From Parastagonospora avenae f. sp. tritici 18332-5 (Eukaryota; Ascomycota; Dothideomycetes; Pleosporales; Phaeosphaeriaceae), in the NCBI GenBank assembly GCA_022559985.1, contig JAFJTR010000096.1:42758-106757 (forward strand): a stretch of 64,000 nt of DNA. Reading direction: 5' to 3'. Below are positions 1 to 10,876 of the stretch, piece after piece (position 1 is the stretch's first letter; the number at the start of each line of letters is the position of its first letter). The notes beneath the pieces were generated by a model. It searched no databases and was not told where the DNA came from. It saw only the letters and a program-made list of their open reading frames with translations. The position numbers were made by a program, and so were the translations under genes.

Positions 1-747
1 ACAGGCACCGATGACCCTGCTTTGTCCTCGGTGGAGTGGCGTGCCGGCTGACAGTTGTTGGCTTCGATCAAAGAAGTCGATCGCGATGACGCCTGCAACG
101 TGTGGCTGCCGAGTCAGGTGGTTCCGAGCCAATCACAACCGCGACACGGCCACGAGCCGAAGCTTCCCGTCAGATGCAGCAGCATTGCTTCCTTGGTTCC
201 GAGTTGGACTCATACCTCTTATCAGCGCCTGACCGTCCGCACAACACAAGAAGCCCACACAGAATTTTGAACGTCTTTGATATATATCGCTGCTCCTATT
301 GCGACTTCACCTTTACCTCCTTTCCACGCGCACTACCACTAGATCCTCCCGCTGTGGCCACCCGCTGATCTACGCCGATCGCCAGTGTCTCGGAACGTTC
401 ACAAGCACCTTCCTGCAGCTTGCCCCAACAGCGTAACAACAACAAACCTCAGATATCGCTCTAGAACCGTCGCGTTCGCAGTCTCCTCACGCTCCAACGA
501 TCACATAATCCGAAACTCGATCTTCACGCGCACTGCTCATCGTGTAGGCTGAACATCCCAGGTACGTTCCTCTCCTTTGAAGGCAAGGGTCCTAAGGCTG
601 GGACATCTCTACGCCCTCTGCAGACGCGTACTGACATCCTGTGACAGCTTACCACTCTCCGCTGCTCATCGTCGCCCGTTCCCATCGAACGCGCGCCCCT
701 TTGTTGACGTGAGTGATCCACCACGTCAGCTCCTGCCAGCCTCCGAT
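1..747. other. Upstream region of the Stb3 gene with likely 5'UTR intron
   Basis: No convincing gene of its own. It probably holds the promoter and leader of the Stb3-like gene that starts at 748. A likely 5'UTR intron runs from about 565 (GTACGTTC donor) to about 648 (acceptor in TGTGACAG, preceded by a CTGAC branch-point motif). The left edge is cut by the window. Confidence 0.45.
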
Positions 748-1893
748 ATGGCTGCCATCAACACCAAGCCCATGTCCAGCATCACTGCCGCTCTTGCTGC
801 GCAGACTGGGGGCTTTCCGATGCAAGATGGCAGCCATACTATGCCGACACCGCCCTCCTCCATCTCCCCGACCCTCCCCGCGCACAAGCGTAGACCGGCG
901 CCCCTTGCCGGACGGCTTCATACTCCAGAGGAGGGGATGGACATCGATCTCCAGGACGCGGTGGAACACGCGGCGGCGCAAGATATGCCCTCCGCGCTCT
1001 CCAAGGAGGCGCTAGCGGGTCTAGATGCGACGCGCCAGATCACTGCGCTGATGCTGGCTAAGCACTACCTGCCAGAGATCATCGTCGGCCATGGCGCGAT
1101 GCCCATCCGTGAAATGATGGCGCATCTCACCCAGTCGGTGCCCGGTTTCTCCGGACTTGCGCCTGCCAAGGCGCGCAGGCTCGTGGTCGCTGCACTGGAA
1201 CACCGCGCTGGTGGTGGTGTAAACGGAGAGATCAAGTTCGAGAAGGTCGGATGGGGACGCTGGAGCGTAGCTGGCTCGGGCTCTTCAGCACGCGGAATGC
1301 CCATCGGTGGATCGCGTACCGGCAACCGAACACCACCCGCGAGCGTTGACAGCGCAAGCGGGCTCCAGATCCCCAAACCGCGTGGTGGTCGCGACGTCTA
1401 CTCGGGAAGCTGGGCCGCCGGCTCCTGGTCCCCACACCGCGCTGGCGAGGACGAAGAAATGGCTGACCAGATGTCGCTGGATGGTTCCGGCGACAGCACT
1501 GAATCGGACTCGGCGTCTGACATGGATCTGGAAGACGATCTCAACGACGACACCGACGAAGAGGATTGGTCCAAAATGGGTCCTGATGCACTTCGCGACA
1601 CCCGCCGCGGTCCGCGCCGCGAATACCGAGACTACAATTACCTAAGCCGAACTCAGACGAGCAACCCGCGCTACCGAAGCGCTTCGGCGCAGGCCCACTC
1701 TTTACCCCAGGGGCGCAATACGACGCCTGTCTTCAAGCACAGCCTTGCTGTTCCTTCTGCATCCCGCGGCAATCACGTCGTGAACGCGGGACTTTCTTCC
1801 ACTACACCTTTTAATATAACATCTGCCGGCGTTAGCAGCACCGGAGCCGAGCGCGAGGCCATCGAAGCCCTCATCGCCATGGGCTCCATGTAA
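748..1893 (+). CDS. stb3: Stb3-like Sin3-binding protein
   Basis: Single-exon protein of 381 residues, starting at the first ATG after the likely 5'UTR intron; the open frame extends further upstream but only through leader sequence. Residues of about 100-155 (ALMLAKHYLPEIIVGHG, then a segment about AKARRLVVAALEH) match the conserved Stb3/Sin3-binding domain as I know it. In yeast, Stb3 binds ribosomal RNA processing element promoters and recruits the Sin3 histone deacetylase to restrain growth genes. After the domain comes a Ser/Gly-rich stretch, an acidic run near residues 245-275 (DMDLEDDLNDDTDEEDW) and a low-complexity tail. It probably acts in the nucleus. The family assignment rests on the domain; target genes in this fungus are unknown. 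Confidence 0.82.
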   Translation: MAAINTKPMSSITAALAAQTGGFPMQDGSHTMPTPPSSISPTLPAHKRRPAPLAGRLHTPEEGMDIDLQDAVEHAAAQDMPSALSKEALAGLDATRQITALMLAKHYLPEIIVGHGAMPIREMMAHLTQSVPGFSGLAPAKARRLVVAALEHRAGGGVNGEIKFEKVGWGRWSVAGSGSSARGMPIGGSRTGNRTPPASVDSASGLQIPKPRGGRDVYSGSWAAGSWSPHRAGEDEEMADQMSLDGSGDSTESDSASDMDLEDDLNDDTDEEDWSKMGPDALRDTRRGPRREYRDYNYLSRTQTSNPRYRSASAQAHSLPQGRNTTPVFKHSLAVPSASRGNHVVNAGLSSTTPFNITSAGVSSTGAEREAIEALIAMGSM

Positions 1894-2904
1894 CGACGGC
1901 ACCTTTACGAACAAACATATACCAAGATACCACAACATCATCATCAGCAACAACAACATTTGACATTCAACATTTTCTGCACGCATCTGGAGTAAGGAGA
2001 GCCTGCTTGCATCTTAGCTGCAGGCGTACGTTTTTTGGTTTGCATGGTTGGGTTGGGACATTTTTTTTCTTTCTTCAGGCATTTGATTTCTCGTTGGCAG
2101 CATATACACACCCCTCTTCCTCATCGCTTTGGAACACGCGATTCGAGTCGATCCGTCAAGTGCTGATGTGGATCATTGGATTTTTTTTCTTTTAATTGCG
2201 TTTTTAGTTATTGTTATCGCATGCTGCTGCATTTCGAAATCACCACTTTTTATTCATATGGAGGGAGGCAGGGAGTGGGAGTATGGGGGGTTGTATAAAT
2301 TTGAGGAAACATGATGATATTGTCGACATATGCGCTTGGCACGGCTGGAATGCTGTGGCTGTGTGCTGTGTAGGTCGATTAGATGCAATTTAAACGTGTC
2401 TGCCGTACTTGACTTCTTGGTTGAAGTTGATGGGTGGGCATGGTATGTCATCATCATCGTCATCATCATCATTGTGACTTCTCATTATCATGTGTTGTCT
2501 TCTTGTTATGGTTTGCTTGACATTGGCCACTTTAGCTGAAGCCTTCGCGCAATTCCCTGCGACACCGCCGATCATCAAACCCGTGTCATTGGTTCTCACA
2601 TTCCGTGGCCGAAGTTCATCAACGCAGAGGTCGATGTTGACGTCGTGGCATTTATTTATCCTTCGTTGCGAGGCGATTCGAACATGATGCACATTACTCA
2701 GGCTTAGAATAGATCTGGTGCTTTAGCGAAGTCTGGTTCCGTGCTGGTTCGGTATAAGACAGCTGATCAGCTCTTGCTGTTTGGGGAAGTCAAACCCTTC
2801 GAGGTCTTCAACCAAGGGTGGAGAGTGATGTTGTAAAGTCTATTTCAGTTACTCGTCAGATTATGATCCACACACCCACCCTAGGTCACAGTCACTCTTT
2901 CACT
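1894..2904. other. Gene-free interval with CAT microsatellite
   Basis: 3' flank of the Stb3 gene. It is T-rich near 2055-2200 and carries a short (CAT)n/(ATG)n run at about 2448-2475. Long frames on either strand here are low-complexity shadows. I see no gene. Confidence 0.5.
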
Positions 2905-3768
2905 CTATGCTGTGAACTGAATCACCTTTCGCACCCTCTCCTCCACGCCTTCAATCGTCCAGTTGATCTTTGCAAGTTGATCCTTTGGACCGAAATGCAG
3001 AGGTTCCCTTTCGAACTCCAAACACCCACTGCACCTGAACTGAATTCTACAGGCATCCGGGTCCTGTACAATTCTGTTGAGATGTTGTTGTATGAATCCA
3101 ATCTCCGCAGACGACACAAAGAACCGGATCTCGACAAAGCGCAAGTTCTCAAGGCCCCATCCGTCCACCACGAGCCGTTTGAGAGTGTCCCAACCCCCCT
3201 GGCTGAGCGACACGACCAGCGCAACACTCGTAATCCAGCGCCGGACCGGGTTCGGCGGCAGGAATGGATTGGAGTAATGATTCGCATCCACAATCACGAA
3301 CTTGTTTGCCTTGTAATACGCCTCCGGGACCAGCGATGCGATCTCCGGACCCATGGACACGAATTAAAACAGCTTGACTTGATGCAAGTTCCTCCTCTGT
3401 CCATTGAAATGGGGCGAGAGGTAGTCGACGAACTCCCTCTCACTAATCAGGTTGAAGTGGAGGACACGCAGTCTCAGTTCCTCCGGCAAGGCGCTCCATC
3501 CTCGGACGAACCATTTTCCGAGGGCTCCATTCGGCGTGAGATGCGTTCGGGATGTGGTCGTTATGGTCGTCGGGAAGATGGCGGAGACGCAAGTGGATAG
3601 CTCGGGGAACTGCTCGAGGGCGAACTTGATGTTGGAGCTACATGTGGCAATGATCTTTTTGTTGGGTGCGAGTGTCATGGGCGTTGTGAGATGGATGACA
3701 CAAAGCTCTTCTTCGATGGTGGCAGCCAGGGCGGCGCTGGCGTTCGTGGTTGCGGCGGTTGAGGCCAT
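2905..3768 (-). pseudogene. F-box-like protein relic A (in-frame TAA)
   Basis: Reading from the ATG at 3768 on the minus strand, one frame stays open to 2905 except for a TAA at 3364-3366. The frame does not shift across the stop, and the sequence on both sides belongs together: an F-box-like helix (GWSALPEELRLRVL) before it and a conserved block (MGPEIASLVPEAYYK) after it. The same two blocks in the same order are found in relic B at 4472-5327, so they come from one ancestral gene. No usable intron fits around the stop. The family is, to my knowledge, an expanded F-box-like group in Dothideomycetes; such proteins would be substrate adaptors for ubiquitin ligases, but function is not shown. 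Either a recent pseudogene or a gene with stop readthrough. Confidence 0.7.
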
Positions 3769-4471
3769 CGTGGTTGATGTTGGGGGAGCTGTGGAGAGGG
3801 CCAATGTAGCGACTTGGTGGAATAAGTACCTAAGGGGTTGCGGGAGAACTAGTGGGCTAGCTACAAGCTTTGAAAGGATGGCGTGGAATGGCGTTAGGCA
3901 ACAGAGAGTGGGTCTATCTCATCTTTTGTAGCTTGGTGACTTTTCCTTTCACACAGGGACATTCGAGATCATCGCGATCAGTTCGTTTGCAATTAAATGC
4001 TGGGAATCCTGAAAACCTGGATTCGAGTCTTGAAAGGAAAGGCTCCAGTATGGACTAGTGTAAGGACTGAATTGGCTGTATTAACCACAACGACAGCAAA
4101 CAGCGATGTGATTCGTGCCGCAAGTTGTACAAGGACTGGGGGGAAAACAGTCAGTGCCAGAATTATCGGCTCAGCACAGCACGAGATACTTCACATCAAT
4201 GTACTGCGGGAATAGATTTGGTACCAGAGATATATTGTATTAGAACAACAGCGTACGCCGTTGACTATCTCTGATTCTGCTTCTGAGCAGTCAGATTGTT
4301 TGAACCTTTTCCAAGTCATTTTCTCCACATAGCCAGCCATGTTTGATTTTGCCGAAGCTCTTCGATCGTCTAATATAAAAGAAAATGCGTCCGCCACGCT
4401 CACTTCTTCAGAAGCGCATAGTCTATGTCCATGACTATCTGAATCTCTGACTCCCTGATCCAGTGTTTGAC
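3769..4471. other. Interval between the two F-box-like relics
   Basis: Contains the presumed promoter of relic A and the 3' flank of relic B. No open frame here shows family resemblance or a believable exon structure. Confidence 0.4.
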
Positions 4472-5327
4472 CTAGCCAGAAAACTGAACAATACTGTTCA
4501 TTGGAGAAATGAATTCTCCCTCAGTCATTTTGGCTTGGGCAAGAAACCGGCGAGCGTCGTAGTTGTCCAATCCGTGCATTATGAGATCGCCGCTGCATGT
4601 AAACGTAATCCCAGCTGGTGGTTGCTTCAAGGAATGACTGGTTAGGGTCGAAGCATCAAGCTCCACAACCACATGCTTTACAAGCTTGAGTCCACATTTT
4701 CCCTAGGCCACACGCGCGCGCAATTCCCAAGCCTCATGGGGGAAAATGACTTTCAGTACTATCGACTTGATGTGCTGACGCACAGACCGTGGAAGTAGCA
4801 CAAGCAGCGTGATCAAACCCTCTTATACTCCTTAACATCAATGAAGATCGTGTTGTACTTGTAGAAGCCTCCCCCGCCAGGCATGCGAGCTCACCATCCA
4901 TGCCCAGATACCCGCGTAAGTTCCTACCCATAGTGAAATCGCCAGGTCTAGCTGATGAAGACAAGGCAACGGCTCTTATCCATCTTATACTGCTGGTAGA
5001 GCTCATTACGCAGCCCATGATGTTGATCCGAATTTCGTCGGGTATGTTAGCCCAGCCATGCGCGAAATCGCTGCCGAGTTTCTCGGTGGGTGAGAGTAGC
5101 ATCGGAACGGGGGCGGCGATTTCTGTTGGGTTTGGTGCAGAGACCAAGATGTATGCTCCACCAGATACCTCGATTTTGATGTCAAACCTGCACGTGACGA
5201 GACACTTGGTGCCCGGCGCAATAGTCATGTGTGTGGTTAGGTTGATCATGTTGGGCCCTATCTCGGCCTCTGACTCTGTAATATCACTGGCGGGTCGTGA
5301 TTCGGTCGCTTCTGTGGATGAAGCCAT
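4472..5327 (-). pseudogene. F-box-like protein relic B (frameshifts and TAG)
   Basis: Tandem paralogue of relic A, same strand. The N-terminal part (from ATG 5327) has INLTTHMTIAPGTK and an F-box-like GWANIPDEIRINIM, matching IHLTTPMTLAPNKK and GWSALPEELRLRVL of relic A. It then shifts frame at about 4867, where FYKYNTIFIDVKEY in the new frame matches AYYKANKFVIVDANHY. A third frame carries the C-terminal part (RSVRQHIKSIVLKVIFP, then a TAG at 4703-4705, then CGLKLVKHVVVEL and ITFTCSGDLIM), again matching relic A (PVRRWITSVALVVSL, ENLRFVEIRF, IQFRCSGCLEF). Two frameshifts plus one stop make this a clear pseudogene. Confidence 0.8.
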
Positions 5328-5808
5328 GTTGACCGAGAAAGTAAGTAGAGAAGTTGAATTGGGGTCGAGTTGGGGTTGAGTTGGGGCGTTGGGCAGGGTG
5401 GTCAGTGGTTGACTCCACTGAGTCATTTTATACACTGTAGCATATCAGTGCAGGTCACCTCCAGGTACGCTAAGCTCATTCGTCTTTAGGAAGAATGAAA
5501 AAGCTCGGACCAGATGAGGTCAGAGAATCCAGAAACGCTACCCCTATCGGACACAAAAGAGCAGTGAAATGACCCTAGTCACATGCGCTGTGACACGTAT
5601 CGTAGAATACATACAGATTCGCCACTCGTATCAGCCACAAAAGAGCATTGAAATGACTGAAGCCACATGAGCTATAAAACACATTGCCAGTACCAACTAT
5701 GTCCGCCACAAAAGCTGAACAGCGAAATAGCTCCAATCATTCCATAGGCGAAACATAACTTGTACCTAGGTACTTACAACATCATAACACCCCATCCTCT
5801 CCCCTCAC
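5328..5808. repeat. Diverged short direct repeats
   Basis: At about 5555-5740 a unit beginning (C/A)CACAAAAG recurs three times: near 5558, 5636 and 5707. The first two share CACAAAAGAGCA, then TGAAATGAC, then CACATG and GCT. The spacing is about 70-80 bases. No coding potential seen. It lies in the upstream region of relic B and the 3' flank of the rhamnose mutarotase. Confidence 0.5.
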
Positions 5809-6303
5809 CTACTCAACATAAAACACCTCCTCCGTCTGCCCCCACCACCCCGGCCCACTCGCACTCCCCACCGCCCCCTCCACCGGACTCTCCTGCATCT
5901 CATCCGTCATGCGCCACCACTCCTGGACCTTCGAATTCGCCGCCATGCGCGCCATGTCCTCGTCGAACGTGTTGCCCACGTATTTGAAGGACGCGAAGAG
6001 CGTTGGGCGCGGGGTTAGGGAGAGGAAGATCGAGTCTGCAAATACACATGTGTGAGATGGAATACACCAAATCTAAGCATGGAAGACAGAAGAGCGACAA
6101 ATTTATCAAGGAAAGTAGGCTTATGCATGATGTGGTTGGAAGGGAAAGGAGGTAGTACAGTCTTTAATATTCGAATCCTTGATTTGCTCCAGGACTTCGG
6201 GCCAAACTGCAGTGTGGCATTTTTTGTATTCGTCGATGCGGGCGGGGTTGAGGTACAGCCATTGGCCGATGCGGCGGGGTCCTTGGTTCGTTGATGATGA
6301 CAT
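5809..6303 (-). CDS. L-rhamnose mutarotase
   Basis: Two exons, 6303-6159 and 6035-5809, with an intron at 6158-6036 (GTACTA donor, TTTGCAG acceptor); the join makes a DYSIFL motif in frame. The product is 123 residues, a usual length for the family. It begins MSSSTNQGPRRIGQWLYL and has RIDEYKKCHTAVWPEVL, with the conserved Tyr/His/Trp set of the rhamnose mutarotase (RhaM, DUF718) family, and an EWWRMTDEMQE stretch near the C-terminus. Members interconvert the alpha and beta anomers of L-rhamnose ahead of catabolism. The next gene on the same strand is an MFS permease, which suggests a small uptake-and-use pair; that link is inference. Confidence 0.88.
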
Positions 6304-6606
6304 GGTGGAGTGTTACGATAATGTGATGTTGCAGTGAGGTCGAGATTTGATGTACCTGAAGCTCGAGATACGCTAATGGAGGGGAGTTGTTTCGGACAAG
6401 TGCATGCCGAGCGGAGCGGGAGATTTGGGACCGAAGTGTGGGGAAGCTGGGAGCGGGCGGGAGCGGCAGGGGAATGCCATGTTGTAAAATGCGAATTGTC
6501 ATGGCATTTTTGGAGATACGCCATTGTGGTTGCGCTCAGTGAAGAAGAACGATGAAGATCGGGTCGAATACCTCAAGGCTCTCTTCAGGCATACTATCTT
6601 GGCCTC

Positions 6607-8346
6607 TTACACCAGATATCTGAAATCCTTCATGCCGCCCTTGGCCTCCTCCGCAGTGATGCCTTCAACCCTAGCAGTCTGCTCTGCGATATCGTTCCTG
6701 ACGACCCATGCATCAGTGCCGTCATCCAGCCTCTTATTCAACCTCACAAGAACGACCCGGAAGATGAAGCAGCCCGCAATCGTAATGCCAAACATAGCCG
6801 TGACAACGCCGTAGCTGTTACGGTATCCATTGTCCGACATATTCCACACGTACGATCCCGCAATATCTGCAAGTTTGTCAGTCCTAATACCAAAAATAAT
6901 GAGGTTGTTTAGAAGCGACTTACTCCCAAGCTGACTAAATGCATTAATCATCGCAATCGCCACCGCCCTCTTCGCCGGCGGCCTGGGGAACGAGCTCGAA
7001 ATCCACGAGTAAAACACAATAAACCCCGCATACGACGACGCCTGCATGAACAATGCCACGTACCGCGCCGCCGTATTCAGCGTGCTCATGGAAATCACAA
7101 ACCCCACCATGCCAAACATAATCGGCCCAACAATGTGCCAGAAGCGCTCTTGCGTGCGATCTGCGTGCCATGCGTTGACGAGACTCACTGCGCATGCGAA
7201 TGCCCACGGCGGCGCGGACATTAGTAGCGTGGTGATATATCCGAAGCCCAGCGTGCGTGTGAGCGATGGGAAGAAGGCGTTGAAACTTAGACCCACGACG
7301 TACGCGGTGAAAGTCAGCATCATGATATATATCTTCGCGTCTTTGACGGCCATGATCAGGCCTGCCCAGGGGGATTCTTCCGCGCTGTCTTCGTCGGCTT
7401 CGCCCACGTCTTCGGTCATACGTAGGACGGCGACGGCGCGCTCTTCAGGCGTGAAACCCCGAGAGTTGTGGGGCAGGTCGGGCAGGATGAAGACGGCGGC
7501 AATGGCGATGAGCATTGTTACTGCGCCTTCGATCCAGTAGAGCCAGCGCCAGGCGCGGTGGCCTAAAGTACCTGTACAAAGTCAACATCATCCCCTGAGT
7601 GCGATGGGAAGCAATATGATGAGTACTCACCCTCCATATTCCCCAAAACCGCCGCCCCAACCAACGAACTAAACGCATTCGAAATCAAATTCCCACAGAA
7701 CAGAATCGCATTACGCAGCGTCAACTCTTTCCTCGTATACCACTTGCTCAGAATAAGCAGTGCACCAGGCAAAAACGCCGCTTCGACAAATCCAATGAAG
7801 AACCGCACGGCCACCATGCCGGCGAAATTGTTCGTGTTGCCGGAAAGCGTCGAGATCATGCCCCAGATCAGCATCACGACGGCGATGTAGGCTGAGGGCC
7901 GTGGGATCCGGTTGATTATCATGTTGGAGGGGATTTGCATTAGGATCTTCGTTGCGTTAGAATCTTCTTCAATCGCCCATGTTGTAAAGACAGAGAAGCT
8001 TACATATCCAACGTAAAGAATACTCAAACATGTCGCATATTGCGTATTGTTAATGCCGAGATCTTCCTGTAATCCACCAAGTCGTGCGGCTGCGATGTTA
8101 TTCCTATCCATTTCACGCATTAGCACAAAACCCAACCCTCTCTTTACCATCTGAGATGAGAAGTGGGGTATATTCTTACCGATCCAAATAATTCATGATA
8201 TAAATTAGCACGAAAAGCGAACATCTCGCATCCAACTTGCGCTTCAAACTCTTCTCGACTTGTGCGCGGCGCTCAGGTGACAAGCTAGCCGCCAGGCCAG
8301 CCTGCGTGGCCATACCCACCGTTGCTTCGGTGTCTTTGGTATCCAT
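6607..8346 (-). CDS. MFS permease, anion:cation symporter (Dal5-like) family
   Basis: Four exons, 8346-8180, 8103-7631, 7571-6924 and 6866-6607; introns of 76, 59 and 57 nt, all GT-AG and phase-consistent. The product is 515 residues, typical for the family, with about 12 hydrophobic segments. Hallmarks include YIMNYLDRNNIAAARLGG after helix 1, FIGFVEAAFLPGALLILSKWY, the central-loop RGFTPEERAVAVLRM, and AFSQLGNIAGSYVW, which only appears after removing the third intron. These place it in the allantoate/nicotinate-type anion:cation symporter family of the plasma membrane. The substrate cannot be read from sequence; the adjacent rhamnose mutarotase makes a rhamnose-derived or sugar-acid substrate possible. 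Confidence 0.9.
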
Positions 8347-9207
8347 GTCTCACAACAAGAGGTCGGGCGCAGGAAGCGCGACGCTGGGGTCGCGAGACGG
8401 TTTATATACCACCCTACCCAGCTCGTTCGCTCGCTCCGTTCCCCATCCGGGGCAAGACGCACGCACGCACGCCTATCTCCACACCCCAGGGAAATTTTCG
8501 CAGGCCAAGAGGCATCTTCGCTACGTGATCGACAAGCGTATTTACCCGTTGTAGTAATGCGGAGAGTGCGCGCGTTGCTTGGCTTGACGTCTCGTGTGGA
8601 TTAACTCTTCCGGTTAGGTGCGCCGGCAGGTGTCCATTGAGGGACTCCGACTTTTTGAGCCGCATCGCGGAGGATCCACTTACGAAGAGTGAAGAAGTGG
8701 GCGTGATAGGTTGGAGGTTGTTGTGTCGGGTCGCGTCGGCTGGGATGGCTTTCTTGCCTTCGCTTCGAGGCAACCTTTTCCGCTCCCGATCATGTGAGGT
8801 TAGATGGGGGCTCCACAATGCGGGCACTATGTAACCTTCAGACCCGGATGAGGCGGGATGTAGTGCATGCAACATGAATTTGTCTTGAATGTCTCTGCAG
8901 CTCTGTGAGTGTTCATGTAAGCTCGGAATCATCCATGAAGATTTCGGGCTTGTATTTTGCTTGTCGCCGGCCAAGCTATTCACGCAAAGTCTTGACACCA
9001 CTTAGTCGTGCAAAAGCAGTGTTCAAGATTATATTTTTCCAAATTGCTACTAACGAGACTGAATATGCTATGAAATAAATTCGAATTGGTATCTTAATCG
9101 GCTTCAAGAAGATCAGCCGTTTCCTCCACAATCGCCATTGAAAATGATTCGCGCGTCTTGCGCGCGCGGAAAGAATCGCATGAATCACCCCAACTCCCGT
9201 GAGCAAT
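8347..9207. promoter_or_regulatory. Promoter region of the MFS permease
   Basis: On the minus strand a GGTATATAAACCG TATA box lies at about 8398-8410, some 55-60 bases ahead of the permease ATG at 8346. The rest of the interval up to 9207 is the 3' flank of the next gene; no gene seen. Confidence 0.55.
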
Positions 9208-10284
9208 CTACAAAGGCTCGTAGTCGGCGCTGGTATCGCCGACCCACGAGTACCAGATCGAAAGAACGGTATTCGCGACGACCCAGAGCGCGCTGTAGCC
9301 TGCCGCGCCCTTGATTTCCGTGCCGTCGATGGTCATGCACCGTTGAACGGTGCTCGCGAAGAGGAACGCGTTGAGGATGACGGTCTGCTGGAAGAGGGTC
9401 TTCTTCCGCTTATCAGCCGGCAGAATGTTTGCCTTGATAGTCTCGTCGAGCGTCGCAGTCGCAGGGTTGAAGGGTTCCTCAGCAGGCGTCGCAGTGCCCG
9501 ACAGAGGCTGCGCAGCGATGGACGGGTTGAGCAGGAAGTCCTTCGCCGCGGCACCCACTGGGATGATCTTGAAGAGCAGGCTGACGGGCGTCTCGAGATG
9601 CGCGGATTCCAGCGTGGGAATGACGAAGTAATTGATTAGGAAGAGGTTCAGGTAGTTTGTCTTCAGGCCGACCCAGAGAACGGTAATGTACACGCCCACA
9701 GCCAGAAGTGCGTTGGAGAACTGCACCTGCATGCTGTTGAGCAGGAAGCGGTTGCGCAGCGGGACGTTGGCCCTATGAGCGGCGGAGCGCGAGCGCAAGA
9801 GGTACGTCGGGACCGAGATGGCGAGGACCTCAATGGCGACGTGCGCGAGGACAGTAAGGTAAGAGACGCCAAAGTACGTTGCGAGAAGGTACGCGTAGGG
9901 CGCGTTGGTGAGGGTAGTGAGCGCCGCAACGTCATAGACTGTCATATATTAGCCTTCATCCACGTCTTCCAATTCGTCTCAAGACTTACAGTCGTAGTCA
10001 AAGTACCAGTTCATGCCAATCGTCGCAGTGTTCATAGCGAGACGCGCCGCTGGCGAGTACAGCGACAAGAAGTCCTCATCGCTCGGCACCCTGCTGATCC
10101 TCCCCAGCTCAGGAACGAGGAAGCTCATAGCAGCGGTCCAGAGCACAGATCGGATACCGCTGTTCAGAACCACGAGAATCGGGACGCGTAGAAACCATGG
10201 CAGGCGCGACTTGGTAGTCACGGTCGTGTGCGCGCGCGGAACGACAACCGGCTCCGTGCGGTCAATCAGCTTTGTGGCCGACAT
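9208..10284 (-). CDS. Fungal integral membrane protein of unknown function
   Basis: Two exons, 10284-9990 and 9938-9208, with a 51-nt intron (GTAAGT donor, ATGACAG acceptor) that joins FDYD and FYDVAAL in frame. The product is 341 residues. Hydrophobic segments include LPWFLRVPILVVLNSG, a pair near the start of exon 2 (APYAYLLATYFGVSYLTVL and IEVLAISVPTYLL), and FSNALLAVGVYITVLWVGL followed by LNLFLINYFVIPTL, plus one near the C-terminus. Between them is a hydrophilic stretch (PLSGTATPAEEPFNPATA). I do not recognise a named family. The intact frame and clean intron say it is a real, expressed gene. Confidence 0.8.
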
Positions 10285-10876
10285 CGCGAGATATTTTGCA
10301 GTCGCGGTTGATGTAGGGAGTGGTGAGTTGCGGGTGGAGTGATCGCAGGTCGGGAGAGGATGCGCGCCTCGCGTGGGTTGATGTGTGGTTAAGAGCGTCA
10401 CGCTTGTTATTAACATCGTCATAAGCGCGCGAGCAAGCAAAATCGTTTAGCCCCAGCAACCACTGGTGCACGGACCATCGTTCACCATTCACGTCATCGC
10501 ATCACTTATGATCCCATTGTTCAATTGAGGATGCTTATGATATGTGTTACTTCTTTCGAGCCGCATTGCCGTCAGACTGCTAAGACATATTGAAGAGATG
10601 AGACATTTTGCCGTGGTATTTTGTACATATACAGTCATGCGTCGTCCATATATCTATTTCCTCCAGTCGTCCATCCAAAGACACCTTCCAACCGCCTTTT
10701 TCTATACCGACCAAGAATATCTGACATTTGGTACACGATAGTGACAGTAGCCCGACGCCGTAAAACAGAGCAAGCGATGCAAAAATGGAGATGAGAATCA
10801 TGCAGGCCGTTATGCGGTTGCGCACACCGCGATGATGATGGGAGCGAAGCACTTATCTAAGAGTGGTGTCTTAAGA
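10285..10876. other. Intergenic: membrane-protein promoter and Clu1 3' flank
   Basis: Upstream region of the 9208-10284 gene and 3' flank of the Clu1 gene. No gene seen. Confidence 0.4.

Noticed and set aside
2448..2475. CAT/ATG repeat as a possible CRISPR-like or minisatellite array
   Set aside because: Only a trinucleotide microsatellite of under 30 bases.
2818..3600. 260-codon + strand frame opposite F-box-like relic A
   Set aside because: It is the antisense shadow of the relic; the minus strand has family motifs, the plus strand none.
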